A DNA stretch of 9,649 nucleotides from CAYQAJ01 sp964415245 (GCA_964415245.1 CAYQAJ010000206.1:1-9649); one strand, 5' to 3'. Shown: positions 1-6,045, counted from the first letter of the stretch. Numbers and translations are program-made. Notes: generated from the letters alone by a model not told the origin.

Positions 1-1011
1 CGCCGGGCGGGCGACTCGGCCGAGCAATGGGGAGCGGTGGGAGACAAGGACCTCATTACGTGGCACAAGCACCCGGGCAACCCGCTGCTGACCGACAAAC
101 TGCACGGCGACAAGCTAAGAATACTCGACTGGCGCGATCCGTTTGTGTTCAAGGAAGACGGCAAGTGGTACGTGGTGCTGGGTGGACATCGCGAGGGGGG
201 CAAGGGTTGCATCTCCCTTTATTCCTCCGACGACCTGGTGAAATGGAAGTTCCTGGGCATTCCCTTTGAAGGCGAGGAGGGGAACTGGGAGTGCCCGAAT
301 CTGTTCCGCCTCGGCGACCGCTGGGTGCTGGTTTACTCGCCCCATTCGCTGGTGCGGTATTACGTGGGGAAGCTCGACGTGGCGGCGTGCAAGTTCACGC
401 CCGAGCAGCACGGCGTGCTCGATCATAGCGACCACTACTACGCCCCCAACTGCCTAAAGGATGACAAAGGCCGCCGCATCATGTGGGGCTGGGTGCGGGG
501 GTTTCCCGACGGCCGCGGCTGGAACGGATGTTTCACATTTCCCCGCGTCCTCTCGCTCGACGAGGAGGGCCGATTACGGCAAGAGCCGGCTCCCGAGCTC
601 CAAGCCTACCGTGGCGCCGTTGCCGAGGGGGCCAAGATGGATCTCGTCGACGCAACCAGAACGATTCCCGATTTGCGCGGCGACATGTTGGAGTTCGTGG
701 CCGAGATCGACCGGGGCACCGCCAAATCAGTCGGCCTGAAACTACGCGCTTCGGACGACGGCTCGCGCGGCATCGTCATCCGCTACGATGGAAAGAACCT
801 GAACGTCGACGGCGCTAGTGGCCCGCTGCCGCTGACCGACGATAAGCCACTCAAGCTGCACGTGCTGATGGACCGCTCGGTAGTAGAAGTGTACGCCAAC
901 GGCCAGTGCTGGACCCGCGTGATACACCCAGGCGAGAGCGACCTGGGCGTGCAGTTCTTCGCCGAGGGCGGCGCCGCCTCGCTCGAATCGATCACGTGGT
1001 GGAAGCTGTAA
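1..1011 (+). CDS. Glycoside hydrolase family 32 (levanase/invertase-like), 5'-truncated by window edge
   Basis: The reading frame is open from base 1, so the gene starts outside the window and 336 C-terminal residues are visible. GH32 enzymes hydrolyse beta-fructosides such as sucrose, levan or inulin with retention of configuration. Numbering from the first codon here, the RDP motif is at 45-47 and the WECPN motif, whose Glu97 is the expected acid/base, is at 96-100. A YAPN stretch follows at 147-150 and a WNGCFTFPRVLSL segment near 174-186, typical of the end of the five-bladed propeller. The C-terminal beta-sandwich carries the family signature DRSVVEVY at 291-298. The nucleophile motif (usually WMNDPNG) must lie upstream and cannot be checked. 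A GTG at position 37 is in frame, but the family-like residues before it (EQWGAV) argue that it is internal. No transporter or fructokinase is adjacent, so the substrate cannot be told. Confidence 0.9.
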   Translation, partial: RRAGDSAEQWGAVGDKDLITWHKHPGNPLLTDKLHGDKLRILDWRDPFVFKEDGKWYVVLGGHREGGKGCISLYSSDDLVKWKFLGIPFEGEEGNWECPNLFRLGDRWVLVYSPHSLVRYYVGKLDVAACKFTPEQHGVLDHSDHYYAPNCLKDDKGRRIMWGWVRGFPDGRGWNGCFTFPRVLSLDEEGRLRQEPAPELQAYRGAVAEGAKMDLVDATRTIPDLRGDMLEFVAEIDRGTAKSVGLKLRASDDGSRGIVIRYDGKNLNVDGASGPLPLTDDKPLKLHVLMDRSVVEVYANGQCWTRVIHPGESDLGVQFFAEGGAASLESITWWKL

Positions 1012-1031
1012 TCGCGCGAAAAAGGGAATAA

Positions 1032-1117
1032 GTGGGGCAGACATTCCTGTCTGCCGTTTCCCAGCGAGCGACAAACCCACGGGCCGATGACCTGGCAGGC
1101 TGGAAAGCCTGCCCCAC
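1032..1117. repeat. Composite inverted repeat: two related stem-loops facing each other
   Basis: The 121-bp GH32/VOC spacer contains two perfect 8-bp stems with 4-nt loops. Stem-loop A is at 1036-1055 (GGCAGACA, loop TTCC, TGTCTGCC). Stem-loop B is at 1094-1113 (GGCAGGCT, loop GGAA, AGCCTGCC). The outer flanks GTGGGGCAG (1032-1040) and CTGCCCCAC (1109-1117) are exact reverse complements. B is therefore a second copy of A in opposite orientation. The copies differ at three stem pairs and both remain fully paired. No T-tract follows either stem, so an intrinsic terminator is not supported. It is most likely a dispersed palindromic (REP-like) element. Confidence 0.8.
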
Positions 1118-1132
1118 CGGGAGGCCGATCTC

Positions 1133-1636
1133 GTGACCGTAAAACCAGTTCCCCACGATTACCACTCCCTCACGCCCTACCTGTTCATCGATGGGGCGGC
1201 CAAGGCCATTGACTTCTATACCGAAGCGTTCGGCGCGACGGAGATCACGCGTTTGCCCAGCCCGACGGGCCTCATTGTGCATGCTGAGATACAGATCGGC
1301 GACTCGCGGCTCATGTTGGCCGACGAATATCCCGAAATGGGTGTCCACGGCCCACTCTCGATCGGTGGCTCGCCATCGTGCATCCTCCTTTACGTCGAAG
1401 ACGTCGACGCGGTCTTTGCCCAGGCGATCGCCGCAGGCGCCCGGGAGATGCGACCCATCCAAGATCAATTCTACGGCGACCGGGCCGGCATGCTGGTCGA
1501 TCCCTTCGGCCACCTGTGGACCATCTCCACGCACATCGAAGACTTGTCGCCCGTGGAAGTCTATCAGCGCTTCGAGCAGGCATTGAAGCAGCAGCAAGAG
1601 CAGCAAAAGCAGCAACAGCCGAAAGCGGAAAGCTGA
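1133..1636 (+). CDS. VOC-superfamily protein, PhnB/glyoxalase-like
   Basis: This 167-residue protein has the paired beta-alpha-beta-beta-beta layout of the vicinal-oxygen-chelate superfamily. The N-terminal half reads LTPYLFIDGAAKAIDFYTEAFGA (13-35), followed by a GLIVHAEIQIGD strand pair (47-57). The second half has ILLYVEDVDAVFAQAIAAGA (84-103) and ends in the PhnB-like signature QFYGDRAGMLVDPFGH (112-127) plus THIEDLSP (133-140). Members are metal-dependent lyases, dioxygenases or resistance proteins; the substrate here is unknown. The start is GTG at 1133, with a GGGAGG ribosome-binding site at 1119-1124, 8 bases upstream. The tail (residues 152-162) is almost all Gln, encoded by CAG/CAA codons. 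The last five residues come from a heptad DNA repeat that runs through the stop codon, so the C-terminus looks like a recent repeat-derived extension. Confidence 0.88.
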   Translation: MTVKPVPHDYHSLTPYLFIDGAAKAIDFYTEAFGATEITRLPSPTGLIVHAEIQIGDSRLMLADEYPEMGVHGPLSIGGSPSCILLYVEDVDAVFAQAIAAGAREMRPIQDQFYGDRAGMLVDPFGHLWTISTHIEDLSPVEVYQRFEQALKQQQEQQKQQQPKAES

Positions 1637-1641
1637 AAGCG
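1621..1641 (+). repeat. 7-bp tandem repeat GAAAGCK x3 across the VOC stop codon
   Basis: Three adjacent heptads, GAAAGCG, GAAAGCT and GAAAGCG, occupy 1621-1641. The VOC stop codon TGA (1634-1636) is made from the junction of units two and three. The array therefore contributes the last codons of the protein. Confidence 0.75.
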
Positions 1642-1650
1642 GCGGATGCC

Positions 1651-1678
1651 GGTTGTTGGTTGTCGGTAGTTGGTTGTC
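1651..1678. repeat. 7-bp tandem repeat GGTTGTY x4 in the VOC/pyrK convergent spacer
   Basis: Four heptads in register: GGTTGTT (1651-1657), GGTTGTC (1658-1664), GGTAGTT (1665-1671) and GGTTGTC (1672-1678). The array is non-coding and lies between two convergent genes. It is a different sequence family from the arrays on either side but has the same 7-bp period. Confidence 0.75.
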
Positions 1679-1726
1679 TGTCGCTCGCCGAGCCAAAACC
1701 AATAACGATTGCCAATTCCGGCTCTG

Positions 1727-1747
1727 GACTCTCGACTCTCGACTCGT
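1727..1747. repeat. 7-bp tandem repeat GACTCTC x3 abutting the pyrK stop codon
   Basis: The units are GACTCTC (1727-1733), GACTCTC (1734-1740) and the degenerate GACTCGT (1741-1747). The pyrK stop codon (minus strand) starts at the next base, 1748-1750. Read in the pyrK sense strand, the 3' UTR begins with GAGAGTC-type heptads. The same unit recurs at 6771-6805 behind manA. Confidence 0.8.
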
Positions 1748-2623
1748 TCACCACACGATGCGCGCCGCGTCGAACACCGGCCCCTCGACGCAGGTGCGCT
1801 GGTAGTCCCAGCCGCCGCTTGAATCGCGCACGCGGGCCACGCAACTGAAGCAGATGCCCACGCCACAGGCCATCGGCGTTTCGAGCGACACTTGGCATTC
1901 GACTCCGGCCGCCGCGCAGATTCCGGCCACCGCTTCCATCATCGGCTCGGGTCCGCAGCAGGCCACGCAGAGAGACGGCTCGTCGTCGGCCAGTAGTTCT
2001 TCGAGCAAGTCGCTCACCAGGCCGTGGTGTCCTCGCGTGCCGTCGTCGGTGGACAGCCGCACGTCGATTCCCACGCGCTCGAAGTCTTCGACACCGGCCA
2101 AGAGATCGGCCGAGCGAGCACCGTAGCAGAGCGTGACCTTACGGCACACCGAAGCGCTGCGCCGTGGCGCGCCGTACTGGCGCTGCCCCAGCTTCTCCTG
2201 CGCCAGAGCCAGAAACGGCGTCTGCCCGATGCCGCCGGCCACGAAGATCCAATGTTCGGCCGGCGGACCGGGCGGAAAACCGTTTCCCAACGGCCCCCAC
2301 ACCACGACCCGCTCCCCCGCACGATGCCGCGCCAAGCGGCGCGTGAACTTGCCCTTCACCAGGTAGACCACGTCGATTGCTTCGGGATCGCCTGAGTTGC
2401 CGGGCGCTGTGTCGTACAGTGCCAGCGGTCGCCCGATGAGCGGATCTTCGCAGCCGTCGATCCGCATCATGAGGAACTGCCCCGGCACGATGCGCTGCGC
2501 CATTTCGGGACAGACGAACCGCACGCGGAGCGTGTCCTGGGCCAGCGGCACGTTCTCGACCACCTCGACGGTCGCCTGCAGGGCGTTATCGGCGTAGAAG
2601 TCGGCGTGCAGGGGATTGGTCAT
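1748..2623 (-). CDS. pyrK: Dihydroorotate dehydrogenase electron-transfer subunit (PyrK-type FAD/2Fe-2S protein)
   Basis: PyrK passes electrons from the catalytic PyrD subunit through a 2Fe-2S cluster and FAD to NAD+ in class 1B dihydroorotate dehydrogenase (pyrimidine synthesis, cytosol). The 291-residue protein starts with a ferredoxin-reductase beta-barrel whose FAD-contact motif is GRPLALYD (64-71). The nucleotide-binding domain has AGGIGQTP (129-136) and CGPEPMM (223-229). The C-terminal cluster motif is Cys253-x4-Cys258-x2-Cys261-x16-Cys278, in MACGVGICFSC and TCVEGPVF, diagnostic of PyrK over other ferredoxin reductases. A 15-20 residue segment (about 145-162) looks like an insertion before the second Rossmann half. 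The ATG overlaps the rluB stop as ATGA (2620-2623), which suggests translational coupling. No pyrD is in the window. The 3' end abuts a heptad repeat array. Confidence 0.9.
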   Translation of the reverse strand: MTNPLHADFYADNALQATVEVVENVPLAQDTLRVRFVCPEMAQRIVPGQFLMMRIDGCEDPLIGRPLALYDTAPGNSGDPEAIDVVYLVKGKFTRRLARHRAGERVVVWGPLGNGFPPGPPAEHWIFVAGGIGQTPFLALAQEKLGQRQYGAPRRSASVCRKVTLCYGARSADLLAGVEDFERVGIDVRLSTDDGTRGHHGLVSDLLEELLADDEPSLCVACCGPEPMMEAVAGICAAAGVECQVSLETPMACGVGICFSCVARVRDSSGGWDYQRTCVEGPVFDAARIVW

Positions 2624-3807
2624 CGGCGGCCTTTGCGGCGCGGTGGCTTATTGCGCGGCGGCCGGAACCGCGACTTGCTACCCGATGCGACCGGGCGCCG
2701 CTTCTTGCGCTCTCCGCTGCTCTTTGGCGCAGCGCCCTTGCCGCGCGGACGTCGCGCACCACGCTCACCAGTCGCTTTTTCCGGTGCCACGTCGTCGGGC
2801 AGTATCACGGTGCCGGTGCGCGGCGCCACGCTTGCGCCCGACTGATTCGCACCATGAGCCCGCGCCGTCCGCACTTTGCCTGCGGTGCGAATCTCACGTG
2901 GCTGCCCTTCGCGCCCATCGTCTGATTTGACGCCTTGCGCGGATCGTGGGGGTTTCCCTTGTGCGGCCGTCGGCTCACGCCGTCCGCGGCGGACGAGGGC
3001 CCGAAGCTGCTTGACCTCGTCATGCGTAAGGCGCCGGCAGGCCCCGGCGGGTAGCCCAGCAAGCCGAATCGGTCCGATCGCCACGCGCTTCAGCTTGAGC
3101 ACCTTGTGCCCGATACGGGCCAGCAGGCGACGAATTTCGCGGTTGATCCCCTCGCGGAGCACGATCTCCAGCTCCGTGCCCCCTTTGTGCCGCTTGCGCA
3201 CACGCACGGCGGCCACGCGAGCAACGCCCTCAGCCAGGTGTACCCCCTGCACGAGCTTCTTGAGCTGCTCGGGTTGCGGCGAGCCGGCAACCATCGCGAG
3301 GTACGTCTTCGGCACGCCGAAACGGGGATGCGTCAGGCGGTGGGCCAGCTCGCCGTCGTTGGTCACCAGGATCAACCCCTCGCTCGATCGGTCGAGTCGG
3401 CCGACGGCAAACAGCCGCTCGTCGCGGGGCGCCAGGTCGATCACCCGCGGCCTTCCCTGCGGGTCGCGATTGGTCGACACGAACCCAGGCGGCTTATTCA
3501 CCACGTAGTACGAAGGTTTTCGGGCGTTGACGCGCGTGCCGTCGACTGAGATGACTTGCCTTGCGGCGTCGACCCGCGTGCCCAGCTCGGTCACCACGCG
3601 ATGATCGACCTCGACGCGTCCCTGGGCGATCAGCTCCTCGCACTGCCGGCGGCTGCCGATGCCGGCGGACGCCAGCACCTTCTGAAGCCGTTCGCCGCGA
3701 TTGCTGTCCGCGTGGGGTGCGTCGGGAGATCGTTGTGTGTTCGATGCGGAACCGTTCGGCGCTTCGTCCGACGGCGATTTACTCGACAAGGGGTGAGAAT
3801 TGGACAT
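2620..3807 (-). CDS. rluB: 23S rRNA pseudouridine synthase, RsuA/RluB family
   Basis: Isomerises a uridine to pseudouridine in rRNA, most likely in the 23S peptidyl-transferase region as for RluB; the exact target is inferred. The 395-residue protein has a Ser/Pro/Asp-rich N-terminal stretch (1-38) and an S4 RNA-binding domain (about 39-85, with RLQKVLASAGIGSRRQCEELI). The catalytic domain has YYVVNKPPGFVST (100-112), the active-site motif GRLDRSSEGL with Asp139, and KTYLAMV (167-173). The RsuA-family segment EGINREIRRLLARIGHKVLKL lies at 219-239. Residues 272-395 are a long, probably disordered Arg/Lys/Pro-rich tail that could add non-specific RNA affinity; related enzymes often carry such tails. 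It starts with ATG at 3807 and no clear Shine-Dalgarno is visible. It is the first gene of an rluB-pyrK unit. RluE/RluF-type specificity cannot be excluded. Confidence 0.9.
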   Translation of the reverse strand: MSNSHPLSSKSPSDEAPNGSASNTQRSPDAPHADSNRGERLQKVLASAGIGSRRQCEELIAQGRVEVDHRVVTELGTRVDAARQVISVDGTRVNARKPSYYVVNKPPGFVSTNRDPQGRPRVIDLAPRDERLFAVGRLDRSSEGLILVTNDGELAHRLTHPRFGVPKTYLAMVAGSPQPEQLKKLVQGVHLAEGVARVAAVRVRKRHKGGTELEIVLREGINREIRRLLARIGHKVLKLKRVAIGPIRLAGLPAGACRRLTHDEVKQLRALVRRGRREPTAAQGKPPRSAQGVKSDDGREGQPREIRTAGKVRTARAHGANQSGASVAPRTGTVILPDDVAPEKATGERGARRPRGKGAAPKSSGERKKRRPVASGSKSRFRPPRNKPPRRKGRR

Positions 3808-3843
3808 GACACGGACAGCCGTCGGAATCGCGAAACCGCAAGC

Positions 3844-3858
3844 GGGGCAACGTGCCCC
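3844..3858. other. Small GC-rich hairpin in the rluB leader
   Basis: A perfect 6-bp stem GGGGCA/TGCCCC with loop ACG lies 37-51 bases upstream of the rluB ATG. In the rluB sense strand it reads GTGGGGCA-CGT-TGCCCC, so it shares the GTGGGGCA arm of the composite repeat at 1032-1117. It may be a shortened relative of that element. There is no T-tract, so it is not a convincing terminator for the upstream lipoprotein gene. Confidence 0.4.
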
Positions 3859-3867
3859 ACGCAGTTC

Positions 3868-3895
3868 ATGATAGCCGCTCGGCGCCGCGCGTCAC
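3868..3895 (-). promoter_or_regulatory. Possible sigma70-type promoter for rluB-pyrK
   Basis: On the minus strand, GTGACG (3895-3890, 4/6 to TTGACA) is followed after 16 bp by TATCAT (3873-3868, 5/6 to TATAAT). It lies between the lipoprotein stop codon and the rluB start and would give a leader of about 55 nt. This is a consensus match only. Confidence 0.35.
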
Positions 3896-3919
3896 AGGAG
3901 ATGCCCGTGGTGACAGCCG

Positions 3920-4207
3920 CTACCGATACCACCAACTGTCGCGCAGCCAGCGACTGCGCACCGGCTCGCTCAGCGGCGCGCGAAAATCGGGAGGACGTCC
4001 GCCGACCACCTCCGGCCCCGCGTCGCTGTCCGGGTACGGGTCGTGCAGAACGGCTCGTTCGCGCTGGTGTTCGAGATCCCCTGGCTGATAGAAGCTGGGC
4101 CACGCAAGACCACAGCCCGATAGCGCCAAGAATGAACAGAGTGCGACCGACCACCAGAAGGCACGCCGCACTTGTCGGTTTGGAAGTGCTTGCTTGGGCT
4201 GATCCAC
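3920..4207 (-). CDS. Small planctomycete-type lipoprotein of unknown function
   Basis: A 95-residue protein with a basic N-terminus (R11, R14, R15), a hydrophobic stretch (16-29) and a lipobox LSGC with Cys32 as the predicted lipidation site, so it should be a membrane-anchored lipoprotein. The mature part contains FYQPG (39-43), HDPYPD (55-60), GPEVVGGRPPDF (64-75) and EPVRSRW (81-87). I recall a short secreted or membrane family in Planctomycetes with this DPYP..GPEVVGGRP pattern, but no function is known to me. The start is GTG at 4207, strongly supported by GGAG on the minus strand at 4218-4215 with a 7-base spacer. A perfect TATAAT lies about 70 bases upstream. Other frames are also open in this GC-rich stretch, but only this one combines a ribosome-binding site, a lipobox and a family-like motif. 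Confidence 0.72.
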   Translation of the reverse strand: MDQPKQALPNRQVRRAFWWSVALCSFLALSGCGLAWPSFYQPGDLEHQRERAVLHDPYPDSDAGPEVVGGRPPDFRAPLSEPVRSRWLRDSWWYR

Positions 4208-4275
4208 GCAATCGCTCCGGGACGGCGCACAGGAATACCCCGTCGGTCGAATGGCAACGGCCCGACGGGGCGGGG

Positions 4276-4281
4276 ATTATA
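4276..4281 (-). promoter_or_regulatory. Perfect -10 box (TATAAT) for the small lipoprotein gene
   Basis: The minus strand reads TATAAT from 4281 to 4276 within GC-rich DNA, 69 bases before the GTG start at 4207. At 17 bp upstream the -35 position (TTCGTG) is poor. The site stands out in the 209-bp gene-free spacer 4208-4416, in which nothing else is recognisable. Confidence 0.5.
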
Positions 4282-4416
4282 CGCGCCGCCCGGTGCCCCA
4301 CGAAGGCCATTCCCACCGCGTTTTCCTCGGGCGGAACCCGGGCGGAAACATAAAAGAGGGGCGGATGCCGCGAGTTTGCCCGTCGAGCAGCGGCGTCACG
4401 TAGAACGCGGCGTCGC

Positions 4417-5199
4417 CTAGAAGTGAATCTCGCAATCGGGCAACGCATCCTGCAACGCCCGAAGCGTCGGCACGCTGAATTGGCTGTTTAGCGCGGGAGT
4501 GAGATAGAGCTTGCGCAGGCTTTTGAACCCCGTCAAGGAGACAAGCCCGACGTCGGTGACCCCGGTGTAGCGAATGTGCAGCTCCTCGAGTCCTTTCAGG
4601 TCGCGCAGATTGTTGATCGTCGCGTCCGTGACGTGCGGTGCCCCGACCAAACGCAGTAGGCGGAGATTGCTGAATTGCTTCAGGCAGGCCAGCCCTTCGT
4701 CGGTCAACTCACCGCTGCAGATGAATTCCAACTCGCGCAGGCTCATCATCCCTTCGAGCGACTCTAGCCCCTTGCCCGTGACGTGTGCGTTCAGCCGCAG
4801 GTGAGTCAGCGCCATCAGTTCCGCCAGGTGCTCGATTCCCGCATCCGTCACGCGCGAACTCACGATGCCCAGAGTGCCCAGCTTGGGAAGATCGCGGAGC
4901 GACAGTTCGAGCTCGGCCAGCACCTCGTCGTCGAACTGCTCGCCGACGAGGTTCACCTCGACGACCGACGTGTCCGGCGTCGCGTCTTCCAAAGTGATCC
5001 TGCCGCCCAGCTTCTTGATGGCCGCGATCGCCGCGGTCTCTTCGGCCGTGCGTTCCTGGGCGCGGGCATGCGCGGCCGGAGCGATCAGCATCGCCGCCAT
5101 CGTCAGGCAAAGGGACAATGCCACCGCGTGCGGCGATTGAAAACCGCCGCGATCGGCGAGACCAGGACGTGTGCAACGGGTTTGGGCAGCGGAATCCAT
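4417..5199 (-). CDS. Secreted leucine-rich-repeat protein
   Basis: A 260-residue protein with an export signal: a long polar n-region, a hydrophobic core (about 26-42) and AxA sites at 43-45 and 45-47. A lead-in (AAIAAIKKLGGRITLED, 56-72) is followed by about seven LRR units near 79-97, 106-125, 130-148, 153-173, 178-198, 203-222 and 227-249. The clearest units carry the VTDxGL motif (VTDAGIEHL, LTDEGLACL, VTDVGLVSL), a ribonuclease-inhibitor/F-box-like LRR class common in Planctomycetes. Such proteins bind protein partners; none can be named here. ATG 5199 lies 11 bp after the stop of the mini-secretin gene, so the two are probably co-transcribed. Its ribosome-binding site is weak (CAGG very close to the ATG). 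Start codons further in (5100, 5091) would cut into the signal core and are less likely. Confidence 0.85.
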   Translation of the reverse strand: MDSAAQTRCTRPGLADRGGFQSPHAVALSLCLTMAAMLIAPAAHARAQERTAEETAAIAAIKKLGGRITLEDATPDTSVVEVNLVGEQFDDEVLAELELSLRDLPKLGTLGIVSSRVTDAGIEHLAELMALTHLRLNAHVTGKGLESLEGMMSLRELEFICSGELTDEGLACLKQFSNLRLLRLVGAPHVTDATINNLRDLKGLEELHIRYTGVTDVGLVSLTGFKSLRKLYLTPALNSQFSVPTLRALQDALPDCEIHF

Positions 5200-5210
5200 T
5201 ACCTGAGATT

Positions 5211-5792
5211 CTATTCGCTCTTGGTCGGCTCGACAACTCGCGGTGTCAATTCGACCTGCAGTTTCGTGCCGTCGCTCCTCTCGATAACGACCGTCGCCCG
5301 CTGGCCGTTGAGCGTCATGATGCGCGGCTCGGAATGGATGTCGGCCTTACCGTCGAGCCCCGTTACGCTGATCTTGGCCTGGATCTCGATCTGCGTTCGC
5401 GGCGCATCGAGTTCCCGGATCAAGCGCTCGATCTCGCCCTGGATCGGCGGCTCGGCGCTGGCAAGGATGCTGTTGCTGACCTTCTCGGCGACGATGGTCC
5501 AAGGAGCGGCGTCGCCTTCCTCGCGCGTTCCATCGACGTGGTATTTCACTTGCAGAAACAGTTCCATCGCCTCGGCCACTTTCCCGGCTGCGGAGTTCGA
5601 CAGGCGATAAACCCGAGTCTCGCGAACCGCTGGCGCCGGATGCCTCGCGCGAACGGGCGGGATTGGCACAGCGACGGGCACCTGCGCTTTCGTTTCCGAG
5701 GGCGGTACCGCGGTGTCGTCACCGTGGGCAGAAGTCAAGAAAACCGGCGTTCCGATCAGTAACAGCACGGTGATCAAGCTAACGGCGCGCAT
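5211..5792 (-). CDS. Miniature secretin-like exported protein (N-domain, no pore barrel)
   Basis: The 193-residue protein has a signal peptide (hydrophobic core about 5-18, likely cut near SAHG/DD) and a Pro/Val-rich linker to about residue 56. A secretin N1/NolW-like domain follows: VYRLSNSAAGKVAEAMELFL, then IVAEKVSNSILASAEPP and a helix IERLIRELDAPRTQIEIQAKI. Short pieces resembling the edges of a secretin core come next (SEPRIMTLNGQRATV and TKLQVELTPRV), then it stops. The roughly 100+ residues that form the outer-membrane barrel are missing. It may be a periplasmic adaptor derived from a type II/III-secretion or type IV pilus secretin; the role is unknown. The start is ATG 5792 because AAAGGA (minus strand 5805-5800) sits 7 bases upstream. 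A TTG at 5798 would be only one base from that site. It is first in a two-gene unit with the LRR gene. Confidence 0.75.
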   Translation of the reverse strand: MRAVSLITVLLLIGTPVFLTSAHGDDTAVPPSETKAQVPVAVPIPPVRARHPAPAVRETRVYRLSNSAAGKVAEAMELFLQVKYHVDGTREEGDAAPWTIVAEKVSNSILASAEPPIQGEIERLIRELDAPRTQIEIQAKISVTGLDGKADIHSEPRIMTLNGQRATVVIERSDGTKLQVELTPRVVEPTKSE

Positions 5793-5799
5793 TGGCAAG

Positions 5800-5805
5800 T
5801 CCTTT
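5800..5805 (-). promoter_or_regulatory. Ribosome-binding site that fixes the mini-secretin start
   Basis: AAAGGA on the minus strand is 7 bases before ATG 5792. The in-frame TTG at 5798 would overlap the usual spacer, so the ATG is preferred. Confidence 0.65.
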
Positions 5806-5841
5806 CGCTCGCGAGCAAAAAGAGAAGGGACCCAGACTCCG

Positions 5842-5876
5842 GGCCGGGATTAAACCAGAAAGGCCCAATCCCGGCC
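5842..5876. other. Perfect 10-bp inverted repeat in the mini-secretin leader
   Basis: GGCCGGGATT (5842-5851) and AATCCCGGCC (5867-5876) pair perfectly around a 15-nt loop, 50-84 bases upstream of the mini-secretin ATG. The loop holds GGCCC (5861-5865), which could alternatively pair with GGGCC (5841-5845), so two exclusive folds are possible. It may be an operator, a leader hairpin or a second terminator for the cytochrome gene. The spacing to the T-rich stretch at minus-strand 5824-5816 is too long for a standard intrinsic terminator. Confidence 0.5.
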
Positions 5877-5949
5877 AGATCGAATCCGGGCGGCGAAGAA
5901 ATTGGCATCCGCGCGTCGCCAACTCGTCGCCTGGTATCCACCGGTGGGA

Positions 5950-5955
5950 ATTGTA
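5950..5955 (-). promoter_or_regulatory. Possible -10 element for the mini-secretin/LRR unit
   Basis: The minus strand reads TACAAT (5/6 to TATAAT) from 5955 to 5950. No good -35 is found at 16-18 bp. If used, the inverted repeat at 5842-5876 would lie inside the transcribed leader. Confidence 0.28.
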
Positions 5956-5967
5956 GCGCAAGCCAAA

Positions 5968-6006
5968 TGGCCGATCGGGCAACGTGAATCGTCGCCCGAT
6001 CGGCCA
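5968..6006 (-). terminator. Strong hairpin downstream of the cytochrome gene, probable terminator
   Basis: TGGCCGATCGGGC (5968-5980) and GCCCGATCGGCCA (5994-6006) form a perfect 13-bp stem with a 13-nt loop, in which ACG/CGT can add three more pairs. It starts 40 bases past the cytochrome stop on the minus strand. The stem is followed only by ATTTGG and not a long U-tract, so efficiency as an intrinsic terminator is uncertain. A protein-binding palindrome is the alternative. Confidence 0.55.
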
Positions 6007-6045
6007 CAAGGAACGTCCCATGCAACTACGACCGACGGCTGGCGG

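Noticed and set aside
37..1011. GTG at 37 as the start of a short GH32 gene
   Set aside because: The frame is open to the window edge, the catalytic nucleophile motif would be missing, and the residues before 37 still fit the family.
992..1702. A 236-codon minus-strand open frame
   Set aside because: It is antisense to the VOC gene. Its poly-Leu stretch is just the complement of the CAG/CAA tract.
1621..1747. CRISPR-like array
   Set aside because: The units are 7 bp tandem without spacers, and no cas genes are present.
3556..4353. A 265-codon plus-strand open frame
   Set aside because: It runs antisense through the rluB N-terminus and the lipoprotein gene. Its Arg/Ala/Pro-rich product has no recognisable motif, as expected for a GC-rich shadow frame.
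3630..4448. A 272-codon minus-strand frame overlapping the lipoprotein gene
   Set aside because: It is Arg-rich with no motif, runs out of frame over the better supported 95-residue lipoprotein and antisense-free spacer, and lacks an RBS.
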